A stretch of DNA of 64,000 nt from CAYRMN01 sp964425575 (GTDB lineage Bacteria > Patescibacteriota > Patescibacteriia > 2-12-FULL-60-25), in assembly GCA_964425575.1 (NCBI GenBank), contig CAYRMN010000001.1, positions 12,774 through 76,773 of the forward strand. Reading direction: 5' to 3'. The position numbers and the translations under genes were made by a program. Under the pieces are notes generated by a model. It searched no databases and was not told the DNA's origin. It worked only from the letters and a program-made list of their open reading frames with translations. Shown here piece after piece: positions 63,737 to 64,000 of the stretch. The first letter of the stretch is position 1; every line of letters starts with the position of its first letter.

Positions 63737-64000
63737 TTATCCGCTCCAGTAATAGGCCATGATACTAAAATCAATCAATGAAACGGTTTTGTCTCCATTT
63801 AAACGCTCCGCTTCAATTTGGGTAAATGCAACACTCAGAGTTCGTTTATACCAAAAACCAGCGATCGAAAAATCAACCAAGTTAACCCTTCCATCACAGT
63901 TCAGGTCAGCCTTATCACATTTGGATGGCGCTGGTTTCGTGCCGTTCGTAAGTGCAACATCAAAATTGGCGTTTGGGCTGATTTGGCTAATCTCATTTGA
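63737..64000 (-). CDS. dockerin-type protein (5' partial)
   Basis: The frame is open to the window edge, so only the C-terminal 87 residues are seen. Two EF-hand-like dockerin repeats: ADLNCDGRVNLVDFSIAGFWY and RLNGDKTVSLIDFSIMAYYW, each with the DxNxDGxVxxxDF pattern that binds calcium and docks into cohesins. The N-terminal part, which would tell what cargo it carries, lies outside the window. It heads the run of two cohesin genes on the minus strand. Confidence 0.82.
   Translation of the reverse strand, partial: SNEISQISPNANFDVALTNGTKPAPSKCDKADLNCDGRVNLVDFSIAGFWYKRTLSVAFTQIEAERLNGDKTVSLIDFSIMAYYWSG

Overview
The window looks like a chromosomal segment of an uncultivated bacterium of the Candidate Phyla Radiation (Patescibacteria). 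This placement is an inference from several things: compact genes with ATGA-type overlaps, many short membrane proteins of no known family, a reduced but complete-looking set of cell-wall and division genes, FG-GAP/cohesin/dockerin surface proteins, scarce Shine-Dalgarno motifs, and four N-gaps typical of a metagenome scaffold. No rRNA is present to fix the lineage. TAA, TAG and TGA all end ordinary genes, so the standard code is used.

Layout. 1-7.2 kb: 3' part of a surface L,D-transpeptidase, a small lipoprotein, a beta-CASP nuclease, an EamA transporter, an anchored glycosidase-like protein, typA (broken by a frameshift) and a DnaQ-like exonuclease. 7.2-11.2 kb: a ribonucleotide reductase operon behind twin NrdR boxes, whose beta subunit is fused to an ATP-cone and to a domain normally found at the C-terminus of class II reductases. 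11.3-16 kb: uppS, an FtsI-type transpeptidase, murF and tRNA-Glu. 16-30.3 kb: a TraB/ChaN-like protein, a Yip1-like protein, glmS, an MgtA-type ATPase, a lipid-glycosyltransferase-like protein, a Tgt homologue that lacks all four zinc ligands, a UvrD-helicase/RecB-nuclease fusion and a DciA-like protein. 30.3-41.1 kb: mreBCD-mrdA, greA, lysS, a nucleotidyltransferase, serS, alr and ftsQ. 41.1-50 kb: accessory ground with two GC-rich islets carrying unknown genes with large hairpin terminators, and a serine recombinase split by an amber codon that reads into a tRNA-Pro gene; between the islets lie sanA/ydcF-like, rmuC, an acidic protein and a first cohesin protein. 50-64 kb: YibE/F, a TM0106-type nuclease, a NAGPA-domain lipoprotein, DUF4342, a second GreA, a peptidoglycan-binding protein, an ECF sigma factor with a membrane partner, a MacA-MacB-MacB' exporter, a DUF5666-like protein, and a minus-strand operon dockerin-cohesin-cohesin running off the right end.

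Regulation. Many first genes of operons have a sigma-70-like -10 box ending only 6-12 bases before the start codon, so leaderless or near-leaderless mRNAs seem common. A ~95-bp hairpin repeat occurs twice in opposite orientation, both times between convergent genes, with compensatory base changes that keep the stem. The signals most worth following are the chimeric RNR beta subunit with its NrdR boxes and structured leader, the cohesin/dockerin surface set, and the zinc-less Tgt.
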